A DNA stretch of 64,000 bases. Origin: Fasciola hepatica (Eukaryota > Platyhelminthes > Trematoda > Plagiorchiida > Fasciolidae). Location: the NCBI GenBank assembly GCA_948099385.1, contig CANUEZ040000179.1:10682001-10746000 (forward strand), in the 5' to 3' direction. Below are positions 34,073-43,986 of this stretch, one piece after another (position 1 is the first letter of the stretch; every line of letters starts with the position of its first letter). The notes beneath the pieces are model-generated. The model worked only from the letters and a program-made list of their open reading frames with translations, ran no database searches and was not told the DNA's origin. Made by a program: the position numbers and the translations under genes.

Positions 34073-34872
34073 CTACGGGCGGCTGGTCCGAAAACGCGAT
34101 GGAACCAACAAAAGCCGCTGGTAGGATGATCTGGTTTGGACGAGGCAGGTGAGGCGGATTCACGGCGGACGTGGGCAGTGGAGGGCGCCCGTCCGTGCCG
34201 TTGTTTACGTGGGCTACTGCGAGGAGTAGGTATTTTAACTCTGTCCTTGAAGGACAGGCGGCGCTGGATGGATCGAGAGTGCCGAGGCCTCTCCCGCGAT
34301 TCATTCAGGTCAACACCCCTAGGATTGCGCGATATCGTGGCAATGAGGGGATTAGCCCCACTGCCGACACGTGCGACAATCTTGTCAGCCACGGCGGCTG
34401 CTCGTTCCAAGGACGAGTCCTCGAGGAGAGCAGTAACGGTGGTCTGAACATGGAAGGGTAGAGAGTCCAACCACAGTTCTTTAACTATCTCCGAATCCTT
34501 ATCGGCGGGCCCTGCCAAAGACCGGAGATGAGCTAGGTGGCGGCTGGGTTTAGTATCCCCTATAGGGTGCCGTGCTAGTAGCTTACGTAACCGTTCCTCC
34601 CGAGAAGGAAGGAAATGTTGCAGTATAGCCTCCTTAAGCCGATCGTACGGAGGATTTAATACTAAATCCCTCACCGAGGCGATAACATCACCTGGAATTG
34701 CCTCTAAGGCATAGGAAAATCGTTAGCGTTGGCCAATGATCCTACGTGCCTCAAACTGCAGCTTTAAGGCTGCAAACCAAACCTCAGGATCATGTGGGAT
34801 AAACGCCACAGGTTTAAAAGCAACCGCCGACAGAGTGAGATCTGTGTTGAGCTGCGCCTTATCATCTGACAT
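34021..34872 (-). pseudogene. gypsy-2 gag with one stop and a damaged zinc finger
   Basis: ATG at 34872 (MSDDKAQLN...) opens a capsid-type Gag with the family segments WFAALKLQFEARRI and PYDRLKEAILQHF. A stop lies at 34723-34725. The C-terminal finger reads [19 protein letters not shown]: Cys, His and Cys of the CHCC type are present but the last Cys is Gly. The intact relative at 47711 has all four ligands. Gag ends at 34021 overlapping pol. Confidence 0.85.
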
Positions 34873-34987
34873 GGTTACGTTGCGATAATACATCGTAAAA
34901 AATATATATCGTGCAACGAAAGGAGGACGTGAAACAGCGAAAAATCACAGACTCACCGGGCGGGCGAGTAATCTAGGAGGTTCTGGA

Positions 34988-35004
34988 GGTTTCGGGCTCA
35001 CCAA
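34988..35004 (-). other. gypsy-2 primer-binding site
   Basis: Directly inside the 5' LTR the minus strand reads TTGGTGAGCCCGAAACC. The same TGGTGAGCCC follows the 5' LTR of the CsRn1-like element, so both probably use the same tRNA primer. tRNA-Trp is reported for CsRn1, but I could not check the match here. Confidence 0.75.
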
Positions 35005-35416
35005 TATAGAAGACGTTCGATTGCGGCTGGCGAACGTGTCTCCCATCGGGTCCAGCAGCGAATACCAACGATATCCCCTCTATCGGACGAATAGAGAAGA
35101 CGCAAGTCGGTTTACAGATGCGAGGTGTATTCTATATATCGTGGCACCGAAACAGTACCGATACGAGAGATACACCGAACGGAAAACGGAACGAAACGCG
35201 ACGGCTGTGCAGAGAGCGAACCGCGAGCGAACGACCGAAAGTGAAAGTGATTTTAAACGAGGTCGACGGAAACCTCGGAAAAGTCAGTCAAGTAAAACGT
35301 AGGCAACCGGAGAACACTGAGGTCAATGTCAAACGTCAGAAAAAATCGTGGAGAAAATAGATCCAAAATGGTGTCCAGAAAATAGTCATTTTTTCAAAAC
35401 GATCGAGGTCACTACA
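35005..35416 (-). repeat. gypsy-2 5' LTR
   Basis: 412 bp, same length as the other LTR. The CATT target duplication follows at 35417-35420, and the CACTA sequence resumes. Confidence 0.93.
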
Positions 35417-36003
35417 CATTCACGTTAGATTGAACAACGTTCTGACGAGACAGCTAAGGAACATTACCACAGTCCCTGACGAGATCAACATTTAGTTGAA
35501 TTGTGATGGTACTTCGGTTTACAGTTCATCAAATACGCAGCTGTAGCCAATACTAGTGAGAGTAATCACGCCCGTCTGCCTCCCAGTTGTCACCGTCGGT
35601 TTTCATTGCGGTGTGGGAAAACCGTCCAACGTATCAACTTTCCTGGATGAATGCGTGAGGGAGTTGAGCAAAGCGTTAACCGAAGGAATACCGTTTGGTG
35701 ACAGGCGCATTAAGTGCCGACTGTTGTCAGTGGTCTGTGATACTCCGGCCCGGAGTTTCAATAAACAAGTGAAAGGTTCAACCGGTTACTTTGGCTGTGA
35801 TAAATGCATCCAACGCGGCTTGCACTGAAAAAAGAATGACTTTTCCCTATGTTAAGTGCAAGCTTCGTGACGACGAGGCTTTTCGTACTATGCGGCATCG
35901 GAAACATCACATTGGCGTGAGTCCCTTTGTTTCTCTCCCCATTGACATGGTTCAGGCATTCCCAATTAGACTATATGCACCTTGTCTGTTTGGGTGTTAT
36001 GAA
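35417..36003 (+). pseudogene. CACTA-like transposase, part 2 (left arm)
   Basis: Resumes after gypsy-2. It carries the TNP2-like segments VTVGFHCGVGKPSNVSTFLD, VCDTPARSFNKQVKG and YFGCDKC, typical of this transposase class, then a stretch beginning MTFPYVKCKLRDDEAFRTM. A TAG stop at 35544-35546 replaces an expected conserved tryptophan codon. A frameshift near 35960-35975 breaks the frame just where family members have a conserved Asp-Tyr-Met-His motif. Both lesions are also in the right arm. A short intron-like gap near 35826-35836 may be a real intron or a third lesion. Confidence 0.8.
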
Positions 36004-36220
36004 TAAACTTCTCGATATCTGATTGCATGGTCCTCGCAATTCATTTGGTCGCTTGGATAAAAGTGCCTGTGAGGACCTCGGCAATCGGATAATGCATTCG
36101 CACGCCACCACTCCGTGTGATTTCCAGCGGCTTTGTCACTATGTTCATAATATTGACCGGTGGAAAGCCACGGAATTCCGCACATTTTTATTGTATTTGT
36201 GACCTGTTTGTCTAAAGGGC

Positions 36221-36934
36221 TTGTTGAGCGAAGATGCGTATGAGCATTTCATGCTGCTTCCGGTTGCCATTTATATTTTGTGCCATCCAGTTTTGCATAT
36301 GTCATGCAATGCTTTCGCGGAATCTATCTTGAGAACATTTGTTCAAAAATTCTCTTCTTTGTACGGTGTTTCAAATATTACGTACAACGTCCACTCATTG
36401 ATTCACCCACCCAAAGATGTTCTTAATCACGGGACGCTGGACAAATTTTCCTGTTTCCCCTTTGAATCTTATCTACGAAACTTGAAATTTAGTATTCATG
36501 GTCCCAGAAATCCTGCTCAGCAGTTGTATCGCCGTTTGTGCGAGCGGATTACTTCGGACAACCCGGATTCCACTGCCCACATACAAGATGACGTCGGACA
36601 ACCAATTCACCGGTTCCGTGGATGCAAAAATGTTGTTCTATTGAACCGCATTATCTTTTCTCCCAGCCCACCAAACAACATCGCCATCGCCGATGGCAAA
36701 CCGGTTGAAATTGTCGACATATGTGAGGCATCGGTTAGTGTGAAGTACTTTAAAAACCCGTGTCAATTTTTCAGCAAACCCATGCGGTCTAACCACCTGT
36801 ACATATATTCCGTTGACGGTTTGCACGATAATATTGTAAAACTTCCTGTTAGTAGCATTGTTTGTAAGTGCTTTCTCATTACCGTTGGCATTCTTCATGT
36901 AATCGTACCCATATTACACACTTTTAACTGTTGA
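36221..36934 (+). pseudogene. CACTA-like element, DUF4218-like region (left arm)
   Basis: A 237-codon frame beginning MLSEDAYEHFMLLPVAIYIL, with SLYGVSNITYNVHSLIHPPK and FPFESYLRNLKFSIHGP, the pattern of the DUF4218 region that follows TNP2-type transposases. It ends with a short hydrophobic tail that may be read-through into an intron (GTAAGTGC at about 36863). The right-arm copy at 41622-42335 differs at only two residues. Confidence 0.8.
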
Positions 36935-37018
36935 TATTTCACTTTTTGATATGTGTCTGGTACTTGAAATTTATAATGAATAAAAACTCCGCGTAATGCC
37001 AACTGCTAACTTTTTTAG

Positions 37019-38330
37019 ATGTACTTAGTAGTTGTTTTCGTATGTGATAAATCTGTGGCCATCGTCCACAGTAACTGGCTGGTTGATGATAAAAGAGTAC
37101 GTTGGCCCAAGTCGTCAACCTTCCAGGTATATCAGAGATTGCTGTTGGAAGGTTCGAAATTGGAGGATAGTGTTCCAAATTACGAATTCCATGAGGTATA
37201 TCACTCAGGTATATTCGGAGTATACTCTTATGCTGTCAGATAACCTGAAGGATGCAATGGATTTGGAAGGGAAGTTCATCGGTGAAACCGACAGGTCAGC
37301 GTCGTCGGATGACACATTACCGATGACGCCCTTTGCCGAGCGCTATTCCGTTCGCCGCAGGTGAGATATCACTTTATTCCTTATTCGTCAAGGGTACCCA
37401 TTGCTTTCACATCAGATGAGAGTTCTGTGGAACTCCCTATACCTCAGCGAATTCGTATGGAATCTCCCGTACCGTCGCCAATGTCTCCAGGACCAGTTTT
37501 GGACTTAGCCCACCCCTCACCTAGGTAAAGTAAATGCAGCTTTCCTCATCACACCTCTACGTAGTCCACCAAAATTGACAGATGAGAGGAACCGCAGAAG
37601 TATGGAGACAGAAGCCGCATTCAACACTCCGAGGTTAGTGGTTTTATAGATCAGGCGATGAGAACATTTCGTATAGCTCGTCCCATCCGCTAACCACCAG
37701 TCAGTCGGCTGGTCAAATGCAGGATTTCCTACAAAGATGGCAAGGTGATTGATCTATCAACCCCACTTATGATATTCAGACTATATGGAGCGTATTCTCT
37801 CCTGCTTAAATGGTCTGCGGATCGACCATTCTTTGCTAATGGGGAAAATTGACGGTTTTATCAGCCGTAGTGAGGGAGGGGTGGCCTCCACCTACGAGCC
37901 GTTCCAGGCTAACGATGAAGCTCAACTGAATAAGTTGGAAAAGGACCTGGAAATAAACAGCAATTTTAACCGCACCGTAAGTTGCATAATTGGTTGGGCT
38001 TACAAATAAAGCTGAACGCCCTACAGCGCCACTTTGGCAACGATCTGAGATCAGCTGTGCGAAGAATGTTGTCTTCGTTAGTTGGAGAAGATCTGGCGCT
38101 CCGGTGTAATTGAACCGGAAGGCCCGGAAAATTATCCACCGGAAATTACCGATTTCCCTATGATGATAGGTAAAGCTGTTTCATCGATGCCAAAATTAAT
38201 TTCACAGAAGCCGTCAAAACGACTACTCGGTCCCAAGAGGTACCACCTTTGGATATCGAACGCATCATAGAAAGGTGGTTTACGGATGCTCGGGATCGGG
38301 GTTTCTGTCGTCGGATTGCCAGATAGGCTC
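37019..38330 (+). pseudogene. CACTA-like element, C-terminal exons with DUF4806-like domain (left arm)
   Basis: Segments at 37019-37364 (MYLVVVFVCDKSVAIVHSNW and an acidic Ser/Asp run), 37785-38009 and about 38040-38330 make up the 3' part. The last contains NLALRCN-like and IERIIERWFTDARDR patterns of the DUF4806 domain found next to animal CACTA-type transposases. Frames are separated by intron-like gaps and at least one in-frame stop. The function of DUF4806 is unknown to me. Confidence 0.6.
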
Positions 38331-38428
38331 AAATTCCCCCGTGAAATACACCTACAAAGACGTTATACTTCATTTGTGTACCACAGTTCAATAATTTCAA
38401 GTTGTTCATTTACTTTCCAACGTATGCG

Positions 38429-38433
<5 letters not shown>

Positions 38434-38513
<80 letters not shown>
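38434..38513. repeat. (TA)n microsatellite in the left arm
   Basis: About 80 bp of alternating TA, the longest in the window. It sits at the position where the right arm has a TA tract plus a 450-bp insertion. Confidence 0.97.
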
Positions 38514-38514
<1 letters not shown>

Positions 38515-38859
38515 GTACACATAATATCGTTGTTCACGTCGCCAGACCATTGTTTCATTTGCATTTTCCCTTCCAGATCTCGCCGGCACACAACATGAAG
38601 TTGGGAGAATATGTTCAACCTTCTCTTGTACAGTGATTTTTATAAAAATTTATCACTTACAGTTACTTCTGCATTTTCTACTCATAAGTGCTTTTATATG
38701 AGTTTGCTTCTGATCGCCACGGAGAACTTTAAGAACCAGCTTTACATGAGAGGTTAATAATGTATATGGACCATCGATGAAACCGTTATTAGTAGTTCCC
38801 TGGCAGTGATTGTAAGCACCCTCGGATAGCGGCTAACAAAGCGTTATTATCGTAGGAAT

Positions 38860-39020
38860 GGGATTTGGAATCTGGAGGTACGTAGAGATAGAGTATGGGT
38901 TAGAGCACGTCGATTTTTCGCTTGCCCACCCTTTACCGTACCGGTACCGGTACGGTAAACGGTGGGCAAGCGAAAAATCGACGTGCATACTCTCCACATA
39001 CCTCCAGATTCCAAATCCCA
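38860..39020. repeat. Long palindrome at the axis of the inverted CACTA pair
   Basis: An 82-bp near-perfect palindrome (38905-38986, one mismatched pair) is centred between 38945 and 38946 on CCGGTACCGG. It extends imperfectly to 38860-39020 with a gap of about 12 bp. The arm unit (gatttttcgcttgcccacc) occurs once more at 39188-39215, inverted relative to the left one. These are taken as the 3' terminal or subterminal sequences of the two elements. Confidence 0.9.
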
Positions 39021-39053
39021 GTCGCAGTGAGGAACACCGACGGCTAGCCCTGA

Positions 39054-39110
39054 TGTGATACGGAAGTGTCGTCAACAGGCAGTGCATAGTTAAATCGAGT
39101 CTGATGCCCT
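39054..39110. other. Captured fragment similar to gypsy-2 pol
   Basis: About 53 bp (cggaagtgtcgtcaacaggc and flanks) match 31014-31068 of the gypsy-2 pol 3' region in the same orientation at roughly 85%. It has no LTRs. It lies in the spacer between the two CACTA arms, next to CCGGTAA-type subterminal repeats at 39118-39180. Confidence 0.75.
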
Positions 39111-39630
39111 AATAGCATACCGGATCCGGACCGGTAATGTGCCGGTAGAGTTCCGGTGACTTTCCGGTAATATGCCGATGATCTTCAGGTAAACGGTGGG
39201 CAAGCGAAAAATCGACGTGCTCTGACCCATAATCCATCTCCACGTACCTCCACATTCCAAATCCCATTCCTACGATAAAAACGTTTCGTTAGCCGCTATC
39301 CAAGGGTGACCACAACTACTGCCAGGAAACTACATTAGCTAAACGCATCAAATTTCCCGTTTTCCTAATAACGGTTTTATCGATGGCCCATGTACATTAC
39401 CAACCTCTCATGTATAAGTGGTTCTTAAAGTTCTCCGTCGCGATCGAAAGCAAACTCATTTAAAAGCACTAATGAGTAGAAAATGCAGAAGTAACTGTAA
39501 GTGATAAATTTTTATAAAAATCACTGTACAAGAGAAGGTTGAACATATTCTCCCAACTTCATGTTGTGTGCCGGCGAGATCTGGAAGGGAAAATGCAAAT
39601 GAAACAATGGTTTGGCGATGTGAACGATAG

Positions 39631-39632
<2 letters not shown>

Positions 39633-39694
<62 letters not shown>
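39633..39694. repeat. (TA)n microsatellite in the right arm
   Basis: About 60 bp alternating TA, on one side of an insertion relative to the left arm. A second TA tract at 40084-40112 marks the other side. Confidence 0.97.
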
Positions 39695-39696
<2 letters not shown>

Positions 39697-40080
39697 GAAA
39701 ATTCCCAATGAACACACTTGGAGAACACAGTTTTGCGAACAAGCTCGTTTTCAGTGATTCATAATCATGCCATTACATCGCAATATATTACCACAAGTCA
39801 AAGGTTTGAACCAATTAGATAAATTGGAAGTGATAAAATTAATAATGGAAGCGGTGGGGGAGGGGAACAAAATAATTGTAATCCGGGCTTAAATCAAAAC
39901 TGGATGTGTATTGTTTTTTTCGTGTGTTTTCAGTTTTCATCCGGTCTATGGCCTGTTGTAGGGTGGACGGAGGGCCAGGGGAGCTTAAGGGCACATACAC
40001 ACAGAGGGGGGTTGTGGAGGTTGAAAAACAATTTTTATGTGCCCTCAAGCGTCCCTGGCCCTCCGTTTACCCTACAACAG

Positions 40081-40112
<32 letters not shown>
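39695..40112. mobile_element. Insertion with foldback hairpin in the right-arm TA tract
   Basis: This 0.4-kb segment is absent from the left arm, where one TA tract occupies the site. Within it 39947-40085 is a hairpin of about 50-bp imperfect arms around about 40 bp (ggcctgttgtagggtggacg against its inverted copy ending ctacaacaggcc). No coding capacity. It looks like a TA-targeting MITE or foldback element; the class is not identified. Confidence 0.6.
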
Positions 40113-40115
<3 letters not shown>

Positions 40116-40157
40116 ATATACGAAAACTTCGCATACCTTGCAACTTAAACGAAGAAC

Positions 40158-42335
40158 GTGACATTACTGAACTGTGGTACACAAATGAAGTATAACTTTT
40201 TTAGGTGTATTTCACGGGGGAATTTGAGCCTATCTGGCAATCCGACGACCGAAACCCCGATCCCGAGCATCCGTAAACCACCTTTCTATGATGCGCTCGA
40301 TATCCAAAGGTGGTACCTCTTGGGACCGAGTAGTCGTTTTGACGGCTTCTGTGAAATTAATTTTGGCATCGATGAAACAGCTTTACCTATCATCATAGGG
40401 AAATCGGTAATTTCCGGTGGATAATTTTCCGGGCCTTCCGGTTCAATTACACCGGAGCGCCAGATCTTCTCCAACTAACGAAGACAACATTCTTCGCACA
40501 GCTGATCTCAGATCGTTGCCAAAGTGGCGCTGTAGGGCGTTCAGCTTTATTTGTAAGCCCAACCAATTATGCAACTTACGGTGCGGTTAAAATTGCTGTT
40601 TATTTCCAGGTCCTTTTCCAACTTATTCAGTTGAGCTTCATCGTTAGCCTGGAACGGCTCGTAGGTGGAGGCCACCCCTCCCTCACTACGGCTGATAAAA
40701 CCGTCAATTTTCCCCATTAGCAAAGAATGGTCGATCCGCAGACCATTTAAGCAGGAGAGAATACGCTCCATATAGTCTGAATATCATAAGTGGGGTTGAT
40801 AGATCAATCACCTTGCCATCTTTGTAGGAAATCCTGCATTTGACCAGCCGACTGACTGGTGGTTAGCGGATGGGACGAGCTATACGAAATGTTCTCATCG
40901 CCTGATCTATAAAACCACTAACCTCGGAGTGTTGAATGCGGCTTCTGTCTCCATACTTCTGCGGTTCCTCTCATCTGTCAATTTTGGTGGACTACGTAGA
41001 GGTGTGATGAGGAAAGCTGCATTTACTTTACCTAGGTGAGGGGTGGGCTAAGTCCAAAACTGGTCCTGGAGACATTGGCGACGGTACGGGAGATTCCATA
41101 CGAATTCGCTGAGGTATAGGGAGTTCCACAGAACTCTCATCTGATGTGAAAGCAATGGGTACCCTTGACGAATAAGGAATAAAGTGATATCTCACCTGCG
41201 GCGAACGGAATAGCGCTCGGCAAAGGGCGTCATCGGTAATGTGTCATCCGACGACGCTGACTTGTCGGTTTCACCGATGAACTTCCCTTCCAAATCCATT
41301 GCATCCTTCAGGTTATCTGACAGCATAAGAGTATACTCCGAATATACCTGAGTGATATACCTCATGGAATTCGTAATTTGGAACACTATCCTCCAATTTC
41401 GAACCTTCCAACAGCAATCTCTGATATACCTGGAAGGTTGACGACTTGGGCCAACGTACTCTTTTATCATCAACCAGCCAGTTACTGTGGACGATGGCCA
41501 CAGATTTATCACATACGAAAACAACTACTAAGTACATCTAAAAAAGTTAGCAGTTGGCATTACGCGGAGTTTTTATTCATTATAAATTTCAAGTACCAGA
41601 CACATATCAAAAAGTGAAATATCAACAGTTAAAAGTGTGTAATATGGGTACGATTACATGAAGAATGCCAACGGTAATGAGAAAGCACTTACAAACAATG
41701 CTACTAACAGGAAGTTTTACAATATTATCGTGCAAACCGTCAACGGAATATATGTACAGGTGGTTAGACCGCATGGGTTTGCTGAAAAATTGACACGGGT
41801 TTTTAAAGTACTTCACACTAACCGATGCCTCACATATGTCGACAATTTCAACCGGTTTGCCATCGGCGATGGCGATGTTGTTTGGTGGGCTGGGAGAAAA
41901 GATAATGCGGTTCAATAGAACAACATTTTTGCATCCACGGAACCGGTGAATTGGTTGTCCGACGTCATCTTGTATGTGGGCAGTGGAATCCGGGTTGTCC
42001 GAAGTAATCCGCTCGCACAAACGGCGATACAACTGCTGAGCAGGATTTCTGGGACCATGAATACTAAATTTCAAGTTTCGTAGATAAGATTCAAAGGGGA
42101 AACAGGAAAATTTGTCCAGCGTCCCGTGATTAAGAACATCTTTGGGTGGGTGAATCAATGAGTGGACGGTGTACGTAATATTTGAAACACCGTACAAAGA
42201 AGAGAATTTTTGAACAAATGTTCTCAAGATAGATTCCGCGAAAGCATTGCATGACATATGCAAAACTGGATGGCACAAAATATAAATAGCAATCGGAAGC
42301 AGCATGAAATGCTCATACGCATCTTCGCTCAACAA
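40158..42335 (-). pseudogene. CACTA-like C-terminal and DUF4218-like regions (right arm)
   Basis: Mirror of 36221-38350: 42335-41622 (DUF4218-like), 41537-41192, 40771-40547 and 40474-40286. Protein differences from the left arm are a handful of residues (for example Val to Ile, Asn to Thr, Arg to Lys, Asn to Ser). No unique disabling change is visible in this stretch. Confidence 0.8.
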
Positions 42336-42549
42336 GCCCTTTAGACAAACAGGTCACAAATACAATAAAAATGTGCGGAATTCCGTGGCTTTCCACCGGT
42401 CAATATTATGAACATAGTGACAAAGCCGCTGGAAATCACACGGAGTGGTGGCGTGCGAATGCATTATCCGATTGCCGAGGTCCTCACAGGCACTTTTATC
42501 CAAGCGACCAAATGAATTGCGAGGACCATGCAATCAGATATCGAGAAGT

Positions 42550-42797
42550 TTATTCATAACACCCAAACAGACAAGGTGCATATAGTCTAATTGGGAATGC
42601 CTGAACCATGTCAATGGGGAGAGAAACAAAGGGACTCACGCCAATGTGATGTTTCCGATGCCGCATAGTACGAAAAGCCTCGTCGTCACGAAGCTTGCAC
42701 TTAACATAGGGAAAAGTCATTCTTTTTTCAGTGCAAGCCGCGTTGGATGCATTTATCACAGCCAAAGTAACCGGTTGAACCTTTCACTTGTTTATTG
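42550..42797 (-). pseudogene. CACTA-like transposase fragment with shared frameshift (right arm)
   Basis: Encodes the same MTFPYVKCKLRDDEAFRTM segment as the left arm at 35836-36003 and carries the same frameshift. It is cut at 42797 by the LINE, with TTATTG as the target duplication. Confidence 0.8.
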
Positions 42798-43189
42798 TGC
42801 CGGACGAGCATCGGGTAAGGCCTGGTGGTCTAGCTCCAAGAGGTATCCTTGCTCGACCAGCTAGGGCGCTGGTGAGAAATCTAAAAGTCCAGCGGAATGC
42901 CGTACTCGGCTCTCAAGCCCCGACCCCGGCAATAGTAAAGCCACGTGCGGGGTCGCTAATAGTTGTGATTGAAGATGCGCTGGAAGACGAGAATTGGCAG
43001 TGCTGTCCGAAGATAGATGACAGCCTGACCCCTGCCAGTCTGGATGTTGTGGCCACTCCTATAGAGATGGATTGGGAGTCGTCAGAAATTCTGGACCATC
43101 AGCCGGCTTCATGCACCCCAGTGGGGACATCCGAAGCAAAAAACGTGCCATCATCTCAGGCGTTGCGCCTGAGAAACAGTCAGGAATGA
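42798..43189 (+). CDS. LINE ORF1, C-terminal part
   Basis: An open frame runs from the element's truncated 5' end to TGA at 43187. The peptide is rich in Pro, Ala, Arg and then acidic residues (IEDALEDENW), with no zinc knuckle left. By position it is the end of an ORF1 protein, usually RNA-binding. The stop overlaps the ORF2 start codon in ATGA (43186-43189). Confidence 0.55.
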
Positions 43190-43986
43190 ATGACAAAAGA
43201 CATCTAGGCGACGGAGCAAACGCGGTGGTGTTATATACTAACGCGTGTAGTATTAGAAACAAATGGGCGGAACTTGCCAAAACCGCTGACGAACAGAAAG
43301 CATCAATAGTTGCCGTCACGGAAACGTGGCTTTCTGAAGAAGACCATGTTCCAGGCCTAATAAGTAACAGTTTTGCAGCCTACAGGCAGGATCGGGAACA
43401 AGATTGCCTTGGTGGTGGAGTAGCCATCCTCGTTAGGTCAGGTGCAAACCACCTTGAGTCCCAGACCAAGATGTGCACTCGCAATATCCAGCTATGCGCC
43501 GTTACGATCATCCTTCCAGGCAGAAGGGTTAACGTCGTCTGTGTCTACAGGGCACCAAGCACAAACCACGAAGAGGACGTTTGTTTGCTGCAGACTTTGA
43601 CTGAACTAGTTAAGGACGCACAAAAGACCCTCATAGTGGGTGACTTCAATCTTCCGCACATCGACTGGGTGGCTGAGGTGTGCGTGCCGGGATCGGAGGA
43701 GCAAACCTACTTAGACTGGCTGCATGATAATGCGTTGCATCAGCATATTAGGGAGAATACCAGATATAGGACTGGATGCGTTCCATCCCTGCTGGATCTA
43801 GCTATAACGAACTTCCCCAACGATGTGGCTGGACTGCATTATTGTGCACCGCTGGGAAAGAGTGACCACGTGTGTGTCAAAATAGTTCTATGCATGCGGC
43901 AACCGAAGGTACCCTCAAGGCTGATTAGGAATTTCGGTAGTATGGACATAGATAGGCTTCGTAATAGGGCGATGGGTTTGACCTGA
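43186..43986 (+). CDS. LINE ORF2, apurinic-type endonuclease domain
   Basis: ATG at 43186 is preferred because it overlaps the ORF1 stop. Motifs in order: VVLYTNACSIRNK (the Asn of the N-terminal strand), SIVAVTETWLSEED (catalytic Glu), VVCVYRAPS, LIVGDFNLPHIDW (GDFN, catalytic Asp/Asn) and LGKSDHVCV (SDH, catalytic). All main catalytic motifs are present. The domain nicks target DNA so that the free 3' end primes reverse transcription. The frame ends at TGA 43984-43986 and continues in the same frame after it; the other copy has TGG at that codon. Confidence 0.92.
   Translation: MNDKRHLGDGANAVVLYTNACSIRNKWAELAKTADEQKASIVAVTETWLSEEDHVPGLISNSFAAYRQDREQDCLGGGVAILVRSGANHLESQTKMCTRNIQLCAVTIILPGRRVNVVCVYRAPSTNHEEDVCLLQTLTELVKDAQKTLIVGDFNLPHIDWVAEVCVPGSEEQTYLDWLHDNALHQHIRENTRYRTGCVPSLLDLAITNFPNDVAGLHYCAPLGKSDHVCVKIVLCMRQPKVPSRLIRNFGSMDIDRLRNRAMGLT

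Larger units (their letters stand above)
29771..35416 (-). mobile_element. Ty3/gypsy LTR retrotransposon gypsy-2 (CsRn1-related), degraded
   Basis: Two 412-bp LTRs (29771-30182 and 35005-35416) flank gag and pol on the minus strand. The insertion duplicated CATT (29767-29770 and 35417-35420) in the left CACTA arm. PBS and PPT lie in the expected places. LTRs differ at four positions that I can see (about 99% identity). Gag and pol nevertheless contain in-frame stops and frameshifts. The gag-to-pol shift and CHCC-type Gag finger link it to the CsRn1 group. The element is full-length but cannot make complete proteins. Confidence 0.93.
28801..38986 (+). mobile_element. CACTA-like DNA transposon, left arm (interrupted by gypsy-2)
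   Basis: The element runs 28801-29770 and resumes at 35417 after the gypsy-2 insertion. It encodes a transposase related to the TNP2/Transposase_21 type, followed by a DUF4218-like region and a DUF4806-like C terminus, an arrangement I associate with animal CACTA-like elements such as those of schistosomes. The 5' end (CGGTAACAAGCGGGCAGAG near 28830) and the 3' end read outside-in (CGGTAAACGGTGGGCAAGCG near 38970) are alike, consistent with imperfect terminal inverted repeats. The same element repeats in reverse from 39.19 kb. Coding parts are listed separately; shared lesions show it is non-functional. Confidence 0.8.

Noticed and set aside
38433..38618. Open frames translating long Tyr-Ile repeats
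   Set aside because: They are simply (TA)n microsatellites read in frame; the same occurs at every TA tract.
42371..42559. Open frames antisense to the CACTA transposase in both arms
   Set aside because: They mirror each other exactly because the arms are inverted copies, and lie opposite the recognised transposase; shadows, not genes.
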